Shown piece by piece: positions 18,026 to 25,999 of a stretch of DNA of 64,000 bases. Within the stretch, counting starts at the first letter, position 1; the number at the start of each line of letters is the position of its first letter. Origin of the DNA: Acidobacteriota bacterium (GTDB lineage Bacteria; Acidobacteriota; Blastocatellia; Pyrinomonadales; Pyrinomonadaceae); the NCBI GenBank assembly GCA_025463135.1, contig JAOAPY010000002.1:1-64000 (forward strand), in the 5' to 3' direction. Made by a program: the position numbers and the translations under genes. The notes below the pieces were generated by a model, which was given only the letters and a program-made list of their open reading frames with translations, was not told the origin of the DNA and did not search any database.

Positions 18026-18436
18026 ATGGCTGATGTTCTCACTCCAAAACAGCGCAGCTTCAATATGTCGCGCATCCGCAACCGCGACACCCGCCCTGAG
18101 ATGATCGTCCGATCGATTGTTCATCGGATGGGTTATCGATATCGCCTTCACAAGAACGATCTTCCCGGCAAGCCAGACGTGGTGCTTGTTCGTCACCGAA
18201 AGATTATCGACGTGCATGGTTGTTTCTTTCATATGCACAAGTGCAGGTACGGAAGTGTGGTGCCCGCGACAAATGCGGAGTTTTGGCAGACGAAGCGACT
18301 CTCGAATGTCGAACGGGACCGGCGGAACCTCAACGCACTCAGACGCGAGGGGTGGCATGTGATGGTGGTGTGGGAATGCGAAACGAGGAATTCTGAACGT
18401 CTGGCCAGGCGGCTCGGCAGGTTCCTTGAGTCATGA
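18026..18436 (+). CDS. vsr: Very short patch repair endonuclease
   Basis: A 136-residue Vsr homologue of normal length. Characteristic motifs are SRIRNRDTRPE near the N-terminus, LPGKPDVVL in the middle, and the zinc/active-site segment HGCFFHMHKC. Vsr nicks beside T:G mismatches created when 5-methylcytosine deaminates, so it belongs functionally with the C5 methyltransferase at 11295. It starts 11 bases after the nuclease stop and closes the five-gene unit. Confidence 0.95.
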   Translation: MADVLTPKQRSFNMSRIRNRDTRPEMIVRSIVHRMGYRYRLHKNDLPGKPDVVLVRHRKIIDVHGCFFHMHKCRYGSVVPATNAEFWQTKRLSNVERDRRNLNALRREGWHVMVVWECETRNSERLARRLGRFLES

Positions 18437-18556
18437 ATCTTGAGTCATGAATCGTTGCCAAACTATGCGCTTGCCTTAACCTATCGATACCCACCAATCA
18501 TATACAAAGGACGGATGGAGATCACAATCTGTGATCTCCACGGATTGGTGTACCAC

Positions 18557-19112
18557 ATGGACAGAACCGTCGTAAGAGTTCCTGTTGAACGAGTTGAAAA
18601 TGCGATCCTCCTAATTCGCGGTGAGAAAGTAATTCTCGATGCGGATCTCGCAGCGTTGTATGGCATCGCAACCAAGCGACTCAAGGAGCAAGTCCGCCGC
18701 AATCGTGAACGATTCCCTGAAGACTTCATGTTTGAGCTAACCGCTGACGAGCAAGCGGGTTTGCAGGACCAAATTGGCGCCTCAAAACTTGAGGTCGCAG
18801 ATTGCGACCTCAAGATCGCATGGCGGTAGGCGCTATCTATCGTTTGCATTTACTGAGCACGGCGCGCTCATGGCGGCTAATATCCTTAGTAGCGAACGAG
18901 CCATTTAAGCAAGTGTCGAGGTTGTGCGTGCCTTCGTTCGCTTGCGCCAGATGCTCGCTTCAAACGCTGAACTAGCGCGCAAGTTGGAACAACTCGAAAA
19001 GAAATACGATCGCCAGTTCAGAGTTGTATTCGATGCCATTCGCCAACTGATGATTCCTCCTGAACCTCCACGAAAGCAAATCGGCTTTCATACAAAAGCA
19101 GGAAAGCGATAG
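18557..19112 (+). pseudogene. Broken ORF6N-domain gene
   Basis: Frame 18557-18829 encodes MDRTVVRV... with the ORF6N core (ILLIRGEKVILDADLAALYG, FPEDFMFELT). A frame change near 18800-18819 moves the remaining sequence to another frame (HGGRRYLSFAFTEHGA), a TAA at 18906 then interrupts it, and the tail continues from 18909 to 19112 ([20 protein letters not shown]). One frameshift and one stop thus inactivate an otherwise normal ORF6N protein. These DNA-binding proteins are typical of phages and mobile islands. It is an old passenger of the defence island and not part of its mechanism. A sequencing error could explain the shift but not both lesions. Confidence 0.82.
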
Positions 19113-19559
19113 AGATTCAAAGTTGATTGTCGAAGGCGACCGACGGAACCTCTTGAAAACCCCGCCGTGTTCACGGGGCTTTCCCGCAGGGTTAATAGGC
19201 CAGCCCCGACGAGTCGGGGCTGGTACGGAAGGAAACAAAGAGGCAAAGGGAGCTTGAGCGTCCTTTTTCGTGATTGGCTTCAAAGTGAGAAACCGTTGAA
19301 ACGGTTGCAGAATCGAGAGGAATACGCCTGCCCACCCGGTTGAAACCGGGTGAGAATGAGATGAAGCCTAAGTCTTTGCAGCAATTTGCTGTTAGCAAAC
19401 AGGCCTGGGTTTAGTCCTCCCAAAGTTCGGCTAAGCCGCTCTATCCCAACCTACTGCCCGCTCGTCACAAAACTCCGCTTTCTGGTCGCGCGCTTCGTAA
19501 TGTCTCAAGAAGATTGCTGTTAATGATCCACTGAGAAGATTGATGAAGGGCAGAACACT
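19113..19559. other. 447-bp repeat-rich intergenic region
   Basis: No gene. It holds two simple hairpins, one at 19154-19182 (CCCCG...CGGGG) and one at 19201-19222 (CAGCCCCGAC...GTCGGGGCTG), then the AACCGTT/CACCCGG element at 19291-19362. It marks the right edge of the defence island. Confidence 0.6.
19291..19362. repeat. AACCGTT/CACCCGG palindrome element, half copy
   Basis: Inner palindrome AACCGTTGAAACGGTT at 19291-19306 and outer palindrome CACCCGGTTGAAACCGGGTG at 19333-19352, then GAGAATGAGAT. This is the right half of the symmetric element at 20184-20346. Confidence 0.9.
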
Positions 19560-20159
19560 ATGCGACATTTAATGACCGGGCTGTTGATCACCGTTATGGT
19601 ACTCGCATTGGCGATAATGCCCGGGCGAGCCGTTTTGGCAGCGGACACATATGCCATCGACCCGGCCCATTGTCATATCGGATTTTCCGTGCGACATCTG
19701 ATCATCAATAACATTAGGGGACGCTTCACCGACTACACGGGATCGATAGTCTATGACGAGCAGAACATCAGTAAATCGTCTGTCGCAATTACCATCAAAG
19801 CTGAGAGCATCAATACCGATGTCAAAGCCAGAGACGATCATCTGCGGGCTGCCGACTTTTTTGAAGTAGCGAAATATCCCGACATCACTTTCAAGAGTAC
19901 CCGGGTTGAAAAGCGCGGCAAGGGCCTGGCGGCCATCGGCATCTTCACGATGCATGGAGTGTCCAAAGAGATCACGCTGCCGTTTAAGATAAACGGCAAG
20001 AGTAATTTTCAGGGCGAGACACACCTGGGAGTTGAAGCGGCGGTAACGATCGACCGTCGTGACTTTGGCATGAACTGGAGCGCAACCCTGGACACTGGCG
20101 GGTTGGTGGTGGGTAATGATGTGGCTATCGAGTTGAATATCGAAGCAGTGAGGAAATGA
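19560..20159 (+). CDS. YceI-family periplasmic protein
   Basis: 199 residues with a signal peptide ending near residue 28 (VLA then ADTYAID). The mature part is a complete YceI domain: YAIDPAHCHIGFSVRHL at the start, RDDHLRAADFFEVAKYP in the middle and FGMNWSATL near the end. YceI proteins are lipocalin-like beta-barrels that bind isoprenoid-type lipids in the periplasm; the ligand here is unknown. Short palindromic elements lie on both sides (19291-19362 and 20184-20346). Confidence 0.93.
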   Translation: MRHLMTGLLITVMVLALAIMPGRAVLAADTYAIDPAHCHIGFSVRHLIINNIRGRFTDYTGSIVYDEQNISKSSVAITIKAESINTDVKARDDHLRAADFFEVAKYPDITFKSTRVEKRGKGLAAIGIFTMHGVSKEITLPFKINGKSNFQGETHLGVEAAVTIDRRDFGMNWSATLDTGGLVVGNDVAIELNIEAVRK

Positions 20160-20183
20160 GTGCGCGGGTAGTAGGTAGGGGTT

Positions 20184-20346
20184 TCTCATTCTCACCCGGT
20201 TTCAACCGGGTGGTGATCAAGCTTTTCTTAGCTGCTAACCGTTTCAACGGTTTCTCTAGTCTGAGAAGCAAGAGAGAAACCGTTAAAACGGTTCTCGCAA
20301 CCAATTCAGCCGCAATCACCCGGTTGAAACCGGGTGAGAATGAGAT
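20184..20346. repeat. AACCGTT/CACCCGG nested palindrome element, full copy
   Basis: Symmetric: CACCCGGTTTCAACCGGGTG at 20193-20212, AACCGTTTCAACGGTT at 20237-20252, AACCGTTAAAACGGTT at 20278-20293 and CACCCGGTTGAAACCGGGTG at 20317-20336, with TCTCATTC/GAATGAGA outside. Each block is itself a palindrome, and the blocks also pair with each other. Confidence 0.92.
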
Positions 20347-20477
20347 GAGCTTTTGCTGACTCTCTTATGCGGTTGGGTAACGCATCTGTTAGAGAAATAG
20401 GAAAATTCGATCACGCTTGGAAGAAGCGAAAGTAAGGGCTCGGGTAGAGCCAGAGTTCAATTAAGGAGACACTCCTG

Positions 20478-21191
20478 ATGAGCAATTCAACACGTCGAAC
20501 ATTTATGGTGCAAACAGGTTTGGGGCTTGCGGCACTCGGTTCCATGGAACTGGTTTTAAGTGCCTGCGCGCAGCCGACGATGGGTACCGTCAGCGGCGAA
20601 GAGGCGAATCGCGTTTTAATTCAAATGGGCGCGGTCCCCAAAGATGGGGCGCCCGCCAAAGGCGTGCTAAAGCCCACCACTCCCTTGTCCTCTGGACCAT
20701 TTTTCAGGCCGGGTGCCCCCTTTCGAGGAAAGCTCTCCCTGCCTGGCGAGCCGGGTACGACCTTTGTTCTGTCAGGCCGCGTCTGGGCACTCGATACCAA
20801 ACGCCCGCTGCCGGGCACGGTCCTCGACTTCTGGAATGTTGATATGAACGGCAAGTATTCGGATGGTGTTACCGACTTCAGAAATCGCGGGCGGCTGGTG
20901 TCCTCTGAGACTGGATACTATGAATTAGAAAGCATTCGCCCGATTCCCTACAGGACCAACCCTGGAGAGTCGCCGGAATACTGGCGTTGTGCGCACTTTC
21001 ATCTGGTGGCGGTTTGTCCTGGTTATAAGTCGCTGGTTACTGAGATTCACTTTGTCGGAGACGTCCACAAGTCCGATTCGATGTATCGCCCGGAGAATGC
21101 CATTGCTCCGGAAAAGCACACGGTCAACGGCGCGAGCTTTGAAAGTGGAGTGTTTGACATCGTGCTCGAGCGGGACTCGGCAAGCTCTTGA
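20478..21191 (+). CDS. Tat-exported lipoprotein of the intradiol dioxygenase family
   Basis: 237 residues. The N-terminus has a twin-arginine motif (TRRTFM), a hydrophobic stretch and a lipobox (LSAC, cysteine near residue 30), so it is probably a Tat lipoprotein anchored outside the cytoplasm. The rest matches the protocatechuate/catechol dioxygenase fold: GTVLDFWNVDMNGKYSD and, near residues 155-175, IPY...YWRCAHFHL, which supplies the Tyr and His-x-His iron ligands. Cytosolic intradiol enzymes open catechol rings with non-heme Fe(III); exported members are common in soil bacteria but poorly understood. It starts at ATG 20478 behind AAGGAGA. Confidence 0.85.
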   Translation: MSNSTRRTFMVQTGLGLAALGSMELVLSACAQPTMGTVSGEEANRVLIQMGAVPKDGAPAKGVLKPTTPLSSGPFFRPGAPFRGKLSLPGEPGTTFVLSGRVWALDTKRPLPGTVLDFWNVDMNGKYSDGVTDFRNRGRLVSSETGYYELESIRPIPYRTNPGESPEYWRCAHFHLVAVCPGYKSLVTEIHFVGDVHKSDSMYRPENAIAPEKHTVNGASFESGVFDIVLERDSASS

Positions 21192-21805
21192 AAATAGTTG
21201 GGCGATGAGGGTTGTTACCCTCCACGGAACAAGCCCGGGGCATCTGTGAGAGTCACTGCGGCTTTTTTGTAGCTGCCTAACGTGAAGGTCCACGGCACAA
21301 GGCCATGGCATCTAACCCGGTTTTGACACCGGCTCTAAAACGCCTCATAAAAAACTCGCAGCCTTACCCCCTTCACACCTTTCCGAAAAGTTTCCGATGT
21401 TCTTCCGAATTTGCGAAGGACGCCGTGGCGGAGGCGCGCGTATGGTTGCGAGCGAAGGCAAGGGGAAAGGGCAAAGGTGAGAGATCTTCGGTCCCAGCGG
21501 GACGAAATGTTGATGGACCACGCTCGGCCCGATCCACTCTGAAGCTCTGAAGGAGCGAGATAACCAGCTGAGAGATGAATTACGCTCCTCTCGAGCTAAG
21601 ACCTCTCTTCACGAGCTGTATCTACAACATTTCGCTGCTCCGCAGCTGAGACCTTCGCAGTTAAGACCTCGCATTCTGTAACCGAAACTTCGTTTGGTTT
21701 GGCGCGAGAGACTTCACTGTTAACCCAGAGAAAACCAATGTCAGGAAGTTTGGGACGACACCAATCGAACTAGATAAACACCCGATAAGGGAAAGGAAGA
21801 ATAAA
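21192..21805. other. 614-bp intergenic region with GCGAAATGTT-type repeats
   Basis: No credible gene. Degenerate inverted motifs around CGAAATGTTGATGG (about 21504) and CAACATTTCGCTGC (about 21628) belong to a repeat type also present at 58540-58632. The last 30 bases carry the AAGGAAG site of the next gene. Confidence 0.5.
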
Positions 21806-22351
21806 ATGATGACATCAACTAAACCGGCTGCGCTCGATGCCGTGATCCGGAAGCAACTGGCGGACTCGCTCGAGCATGCCGCTAAGGACGCGGGTCTTTC
21901 ACTGTTGTTGGACCAGCTCACCTGTGACCTGGGCAACGGCTTCACGATTCTCTCGGCGCCCATTGCGCATGCAGAAGGGCTGACGGCACAGGAACTCTCA
22001 AAGGGTACTGGCCTGGTCTATGCCTATCTGGCGCACGCTGAAAGCAGAGAGTTGCCGGCTGGCTTTTACACCATTCGCGTGGCTACCAGCGGCTATGACT
22101 TTAGCGAAGGGACTTTGAAGATTTCCTTTGTCGACGCGCAGGGCAAAACAGCTTATTCTTTTGCCGGCGAGTCTGCACAGCTGAGGAAAGGACCGGAGCA
22201 AAGTGCGCCGACACCTGAAGAATTTGCCGCGCGTTCACTTGGCCATGGCCGCATCTGTGGCAGCAGAAAGTGTTTCAAGTGGGACCGCGTGGGTCCCGGG
22301 AAATGGGAGTTTGGTTGCAGCGATCTGGCGGGGAATGCAACGGCGTGTTAG
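21806..22351 (+). CDS. Hypothetical protein with cysteine-containing tail
   Basis: 181 residues starting at ATG 21806 (or 21809) behind AAGGAAG. No family is recognised. There is no signal peptide or membrane helix. The middle (SRELPAGFYTIRVATSGYD) looks like a beta-rich module. The last 35 residues carry four cysteines (CGSRKCF, FGCS, TAC), which could form disulfides or bind metal. It stands alone between repeat-filled gaps. Codon use and a clear ribosome-binding site support a real gene. Confidence 0.6.
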   Translation: MMTSTKPAALDAVIRKQLADSLEHAAKDAGLSLLLDQLTCDLGNGFTILSAPIAHAEGLTAQELSKGTGLVYAYLAHAESRELPAGFYTIRVATSGYDFSEGTLKISFVDAQGKTAYSFAGESAQLRKGPEQSAPTPEEFAARSLGHGRICGSRKCFKWDRVGPGKWEFGCSDLAGNATAC

Positions 22352-22360
22352 GTAAGAGGG

Positions 22361-22574
22361 CTTTGGTCTTTGGTCTTGGGTCTTGGGTCTTTGGTTCTTA
22401 GTTCTAGATCTGAGATCTGAGATCTGAATCTGAGATCTTGCTTCTTGGATTCTAAGTTCCAAGTTCCAGGTTTTCAAAGTACAAAGACCAAAGACCACCA
22501 AAGACCAAAGACCAAAGACCAAAGACCAAAAACCAAAAACCAAAAACCAAAAACCAAAAACCAAAAACCAAAAA
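22361..22574. repeat. Heptamer array, symmetric
   Basis: About thirty 7-bp units, almost all in one register. Left units read CTTTGGT/CTTGGGT, then drift through CTGAGAT; right units read CCAAAGA four times and CCAAAAA seven times. The left and right ends are complementary (TTTGGTC versus GACCAAA), so the array forms a long imperfect hairpin. It ends 15 bases before a methyltransferase start codon. Confidence 0.88.
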
Positions 22575-22589
22575 CCCTCTCCCCACCTT

Positions 22590-23408
22590 ATGTCCCTTAA
22601 TTTGCAGGAATGGTTTGGCGGCATCGACATCTATCTTTTCGATCAGTTGTTGAAAGGCAGGATTGTGCCCGGTATGCGAGTGTTGGATGCCGGATGCGGA
22701 GGGGGCAGGAATCTTGTGTATTTGCTGCGGAGCGGGTTTGAGGTTTGTGGGGTGGATGAATCGAGCGAGGCGATCGCGCAGGTGCGGCGGATGGCGAGAG
22801 AAGAGAAGGCAGACGGCAGGAGCAGGAGGCAGGAAGAAGAAGGCAGTAGGCAGAAGGCCGAAAGCAGAAAAAGGCAGGAAGGCGAAGGAAGCGACGAGCG
22901 GTTTCAGACAAAGAGGTCTGTCGCGGCAGACAAGCACGCCGGAGGTATGGGGTCCCAGGTGGCGGAAGAGGAGGCAGACGGCGCGAGCACGAGGCAGGAA
23001 GTGCAGAGTAATTTTCGCGTGGAAGCTGTCGAGAAGATGTCGTGGGGGGATGAAAGTTTTGAGGTGGTGTTGAGCAGCGCGGTGCTGCACTTTGCGAGAT
23101 CAGAAGAACAATGGCGGGCGATGATGAATGAGATGTGGCGTGTGCTAATGCCCGGCGGAATCTTTTTCGCGCGGCTGGCATCGACCATTGGCATTGAGAG
23201 TCAAGTGCATTTGATCGAAGGCCGGCGTTATCGATTGCCGGATGGGAGCGATCGGTTTCTGGTTGATGAAGCGATGTTGCTGGAAGTGATGGCGGCGTTA
23301 AATGGAGAGTGGTTGGATCCGATCAAGACGACGGTGGTGCAGAATATGCGATCGATGACCACGATTTGTTTGAAGAAGGGTCCTGGGTCTTTGGTTTTTG
23401 GTCTTTGA
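22590..23408 (+). CDS. SAM-dependent methyltransferase with repeat-derived insertion
   Basis: 272 residues. Motif I VLDAGCGGGRN is near 31-41 and GVDESSEAI near 53-61, then a charged, low-complexity stretch (about 72-140) interrupts the fold before AVLHFARS (motif III-IV region). Without the insert the protein is a normal class I methyltransferase of about 200 residues. The insert is made of 7-bp units (22808-22884) plus a copy of the palindromic arm that interrupts thiD (22934-22959). The last residues (SLVFGL, then TGA) are encoded by the downstream heptamer array. Whether the enzyme is active is unclear. Confidence 0.8.
   Translation: MSLNLQEWFGGIDIYLFDQLLKGRIVPGMRVLDAGCGGGRNLVYLLRSGFEVCGVDESSEAIAQVRRMAREEKADGRSRRQEEEGSRQKAESRKRQEGEGSDERFQTKRSVAADKHAGGMGSQVAEEEADGASTRQEVQSNFRVEAVEKMSWGDESFEVVLSSAVLHFARSEEQWRAMMNEMWRVLMPGGIFFARLASTIGIESQVHLIEGRRYRLPDGSDRFLVDEAMLLEVMAALNGEWLDPIKTTVVQNMRSMTTICLKKGPGSLVFGL
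22808..22884 (+). repeat. Heptamer units inside coding sequence
   Basis: Eleven units in 7-bp register (GGCAGAC, GGCAGGA, GCAGGAG, GCAGGAA, GAAGAAG, GCAGTAG, GCAGAAG and others). The reading frame stays open through them and gives a stretch rich in E, R, K and Q. Confidence 0.75.
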
Positions 23409-23535
23409 TTGTTTTGGTTCTTTGGCTTATTTCTGCAGACGGTAGCAGGCGCCCGTGAACGTTTCGCCCGACGGGGCTGAATGAAGTAGTTAGCAGAGAA
23501 CCAAAGGCCAAAGACCAAAGACCAAAAGGACTAAA
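23379..23535. repeat. Heptamer array, symmetric
   Basis: The left arm (GGTCCTG, GGTCTTT, GGTTTTT, GGTCTTT) overlaps the methyltransferase stop. The right arm (CCAAAGG, CCAAAGA twice, CCAAAAG) ends at the stop side of the convergent O-antigen ligase gene. A central part (about 23435-23500) is not heptameric. Symmetry and position suggest a bidirectional hairpin between convergent genes. Confidence 0.8.
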
Positions 23536-23538
23536 GAC

Positions 23539-25059
23539 CTATTCCTGCCGGGCGAGCACGATCACCGTTCCCATAAACCACCAGAAGACGAGCGCGACGA
23601 TGCCGGCGCCGAAGTTGTAATTGACCAGCGAGCTCACAAAGAAACCAACCAGGGCGCCGGTAGCGCCGAGCAGCACTCCATGACGATTGGTGTCGCCGGA
23701 ATCGCGTGTTGCTCGTTCGCTTCGTGACACGACCTTCCAGAACACAAACATGATCCAAAGCCAGAAGACCAGCGCAGGCAGCCCGCGATCAAAAGCAATC
23801 TGCAGCGGTGTCGAATGAAGATGAATCAACAGGGTGCCGGGAAAGCCCCATTCGCTCCAGTGCTGTTTCACTGCGTCCATGCCGTGACCAAATATCGGAT
23901 GGACCAGCACTCGCGCAAGACCAACGCGGGCGACCTTCACGCGCAGGGACGAGCTATCGTCACCGAGTGAAAGCGCCTGGTGTGCTCGCGTTTGCCAGAC
24001 CACAACCACTCCGAAGCCGAGGATGAAGGCAATGGCCGCGGTCACCAGGAACTTTGCCGCAGCCCCTCTTGACGCGGCGCGCCAAACTACCACACAGCCG
24101 CCAATGGCAAAGGCCACCAGCACGGTACGCATCGCGGTGAAAGCAATACCAAACGCCAGCAAGCCGGCGGCAATCAACGCCAATTTGAAACGGCGATTGG
24201 CGCCATGATTTTGAAAATTCGCGAGCGCCAGACCCAGCGCCAGCTGCGCCAGCATCTGCAGGATCTCGGCGAAGTATGCGTAGTGTGTGGTCCATCCTGA
24301 AGCGCGAAAGCGATGCAGGCTGCCGCTGCCGCTTACTCCCGAGGGCGAAGGTTGTGCCTTCATGTACCCGCTGACTACAAAGCCCCGCCACTCTGCGTGC
24401 TCGCCGTGAGTGATCACGCTAACGGAAAGATGTTCGTACACCTCTGCCTGTCTGATCACTTCATCTATGTCAGCGATTGAATAGACACGATGGCCGCCCA
24501 CTCGCCAGATGGCGTCTCCTTTTTCCAGCTTAATTGTCGCTGGTTCGGGCAACACTCCGGGGATCGAATCGGTCCCGGTTTGAATTTCGCGAAACGGACT
24601 GTCAGCCGCCATGGCCTCCACGACCACGCCACGCCCGCGCACCAGATCAAAAACACTCCACAGCGTTCCGGCTACACCGGAGAGGATCATTAACGAGACT
24701 AAAAGGACCACTTTCCGACGGGTAACAATTGCCTGTGTCAGGTAGAAGACAAAGAGCACGCAAACCGATTGCAGCTTGGCGACGCTGATACGCGGTTCGG
24801 TCGAGAGCACGGCCGAGAAGATGGTCCAGAGAAAGAACAACCAGATAGGTAGATCGAGTTTCGTTCTGTGGAATCCTGTCTGTCGGGACGCAAGTGTGCG
24901 GACCAGCCAACCGGCAGCCGCGATTCCCAAAGCAATTTCGGCCCCGGCGATGGAGTGCGGCGCAAAGGCGGCGAAGAGAAAGAAGCCGACGACAGCAACG
25001 CGTTGGCCGAGAGCCGCGCCCCGCGCCGTCTTAAGATTGGAAGGTTGTGTGGTTGACAT
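23539..25059 (-). CDS. O-antigen ligase-like membrane protein with PDZ-like insert
   Basis: 506 residues with about ten predicted helices. Helices at 20-140 are followed by a soluble loop (about 172-232: KLEKGDAIWRVGGHRV, then IADIDEVIRQAE) that looks like a PDZ domain. The Wzy_C/WaaL part (about 265-430) has repeated helices and the periplasmic loop GHGMDAVKQHW...HLHSTPLQIAFDRG, where the conserved histidine of ligases lies. These enzymes join or polymerise undecaprenyl-linked glycans at the periplasmic face. The start is ATG 25059 with no clear ribosome-binding site. The downstream gap is the heptamer array at 23379-23535. Confidence 0.82.
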   Translation of the reverse strand: MSTTQPSNLKTARGAALGQRVAVVGFFLFAAFAPHSIAGAEIALGIAAAGWLVRTLASRQTGFHRTKLDLPIWLFFLWTIFSAVLSTEPRISVAKLQSVCVLFVFYLTQAIVTRRKVVLLVSLMILSGVAGTLWSVFDLVRGRGVVVEAMAADSPFREIQTGTDSIPGVLPEPATIKLEKGDAIWRVGGHRVYSIADIDEVIRQAEVYEHLSVSVITHGEHAEWRGFVVSGYMKAQPSPSGVSGSGSLHRFRASGWTTHYAYFAEILQMLAQLALGLALANFQNHGANRRFKLALIAAGLLAFGIAFTAMRTVLVAFAIGGCVVVWRAASRGAAAKFLVTAAIAFILGFGVVVVWQTRAHQALSLGDDSSSLRVKVARVGLARVLVHPIFGHGMDAVKQHWSEWGFPGTLLIHLHSTPLQIAFDRGLPALVFWLWIMFVFWKVVSRSERATRDSGDTNRHGVLLGATGALVGFFVSSLVNYNFGAGIVALVFWWFMGTVIVLARQE

Positions 25060-25125
25060 AACGACAAGGGCAAAGAGCCCAGCGGAATACCAGCAAAGGT
25101 CAACTTAAGTAGACCCCCTCAATAC

Positions 25126-25156
25126 AGAACCGGGAGCCTTAGCGACCGGGTCCAAC
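25126..25156 (+). repeat. Left 31-bp inverted repeat of transposase element
   Basis: AGAACCGGGAGCCTTAGCGA and the next 11 bases match, with one mismatch, the reverse complement of 25969-25999. Weaker similarity continues about 20 bases outward in both copies. Confidence 0.88.
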
Positions 25157-25353
25157 AAGCACTGACACGCACTCAAAATGAACTTCTCAATTAACTCTTT
25201 TTAGAGTTACTTGTCTAGCTGTATGGAGGCTGTTGCTATGCGCCTCGATTTAAGAAAGAACCAGCATTCAGAGAGTTAGAAACCGTTTGTGCTGCGAGCG
25301 TTTCAGCGTTTACAACGCGCAAAAAATAAATTGTCACTACTCAAAGGAGCGCC

Positions 25354-25869
25354 TTGTCTCAACCTCATTGCGAGTTCAATGATGATCATACCCCGCTTGC
25401 TTTCATGATCTCGTTTCGTTGCTATGGTACCTGGCTCCATGGTGATTCACGGGGATCTGTTGATCGCTTTCACAACCGGCACGGATCGCCGTTAATCGCT
25501 CCCAATCGCCGTTGGTTGCAGCACAATCAACGTGCTCTAAAACGCCCACCCGTCAATCTCAGTCAGCGACGCCGGGCCGCAGTAAAAGAGGCTATCAATG
25601 AGGTCTGCAGAGTTCGCCGATGGCAATTGTGGACCTGCAATATTCGGACAAACCACGTGCATTCCGTGGTGACCGCGAACTGCGACCCGGAAATAGTTCT
25701 GAACACCTTCAAAGCCAACGCAACTCGCAAAATGAGAGAGGCGGGTTGTTGGCAAAGCGAAGGCACGCCATGGGTCAGGAAAGGTAGTAAGCGTCGCCTT
25801 TGGAGGGAGCCGGACCTGATCGCCGCTATAGTCTACGTTGAGTGCGAGCAGGGAGACCCCTTGCCGTAG
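25354..25869 (+). CDS. Y1/RAYT-like tyrosine transposase
   Basis: 171 residues from TTG 25354, five bases after AAGGAG. The HUH motif is TNHVHSVV near residues 105-112, and the candidate catalytic tyrosine lies in AIVYVECEQGD near the C-terminus. The N-terminal FRCYGTWLHGD matches this transposase group. It differs from the RAYT at 6569 and belongs to another branch. Inverted 31-bp repeats at 25126 and 25969 enclose it, giving an element of about 870 bp. HUH transposases of this type do not normally use terminal inverted repeats, so these are probably hairpin (REP-like) units. Confidence 0.85.
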   Translation: MSQPHCEFNDDHTPLAFMISFRCYGTWLHGDSRGSVDRFHNRHGSPLIAPNRRWLQHNQRALKRPPVNLSQRRRAAVKEAINEVCRVRRWQLWTCNIRTNHVHSVVTANCDPEIVLNTFKANATRKMREAGCWQSEGTPWVRKGSKRRLWREPDLIAAIVYVECEQGDPLP

Positions 25870-25968
25870 ATTGCCAGTATTTGCTTGCACAACCGATGGA
25901 TCCAAGCGTGAGACAATTACCGCATGGTGGGTCATTGTCCGTCGATCTGTGAGTATTTGGTGACTCAT

Positions 25969-25999
25969 GTTGAACCCGGTCGCTAAGGCTCCCGGTTCT
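25969..25999 (-). repeat. Right 31-bp inverted repeat of transposase element
   Basis: The inverted partner of 25126-25156 with 30 of 31 bases matching. A degenerate relative lies near 63712-63750. Confidence 0.88.

Noticed and set aside
11295-19112. Prophage
   Set aside because: Only a decayed ORF6N gene is phage-like; no integrase, structural or lysis gene is present.
19291-20346. Repeats around the YceI gene as a CRISPR array
   Set aside because: Units are palindromes in mirrored order with unequal spacers, only a few copies, and no cas gene is near.
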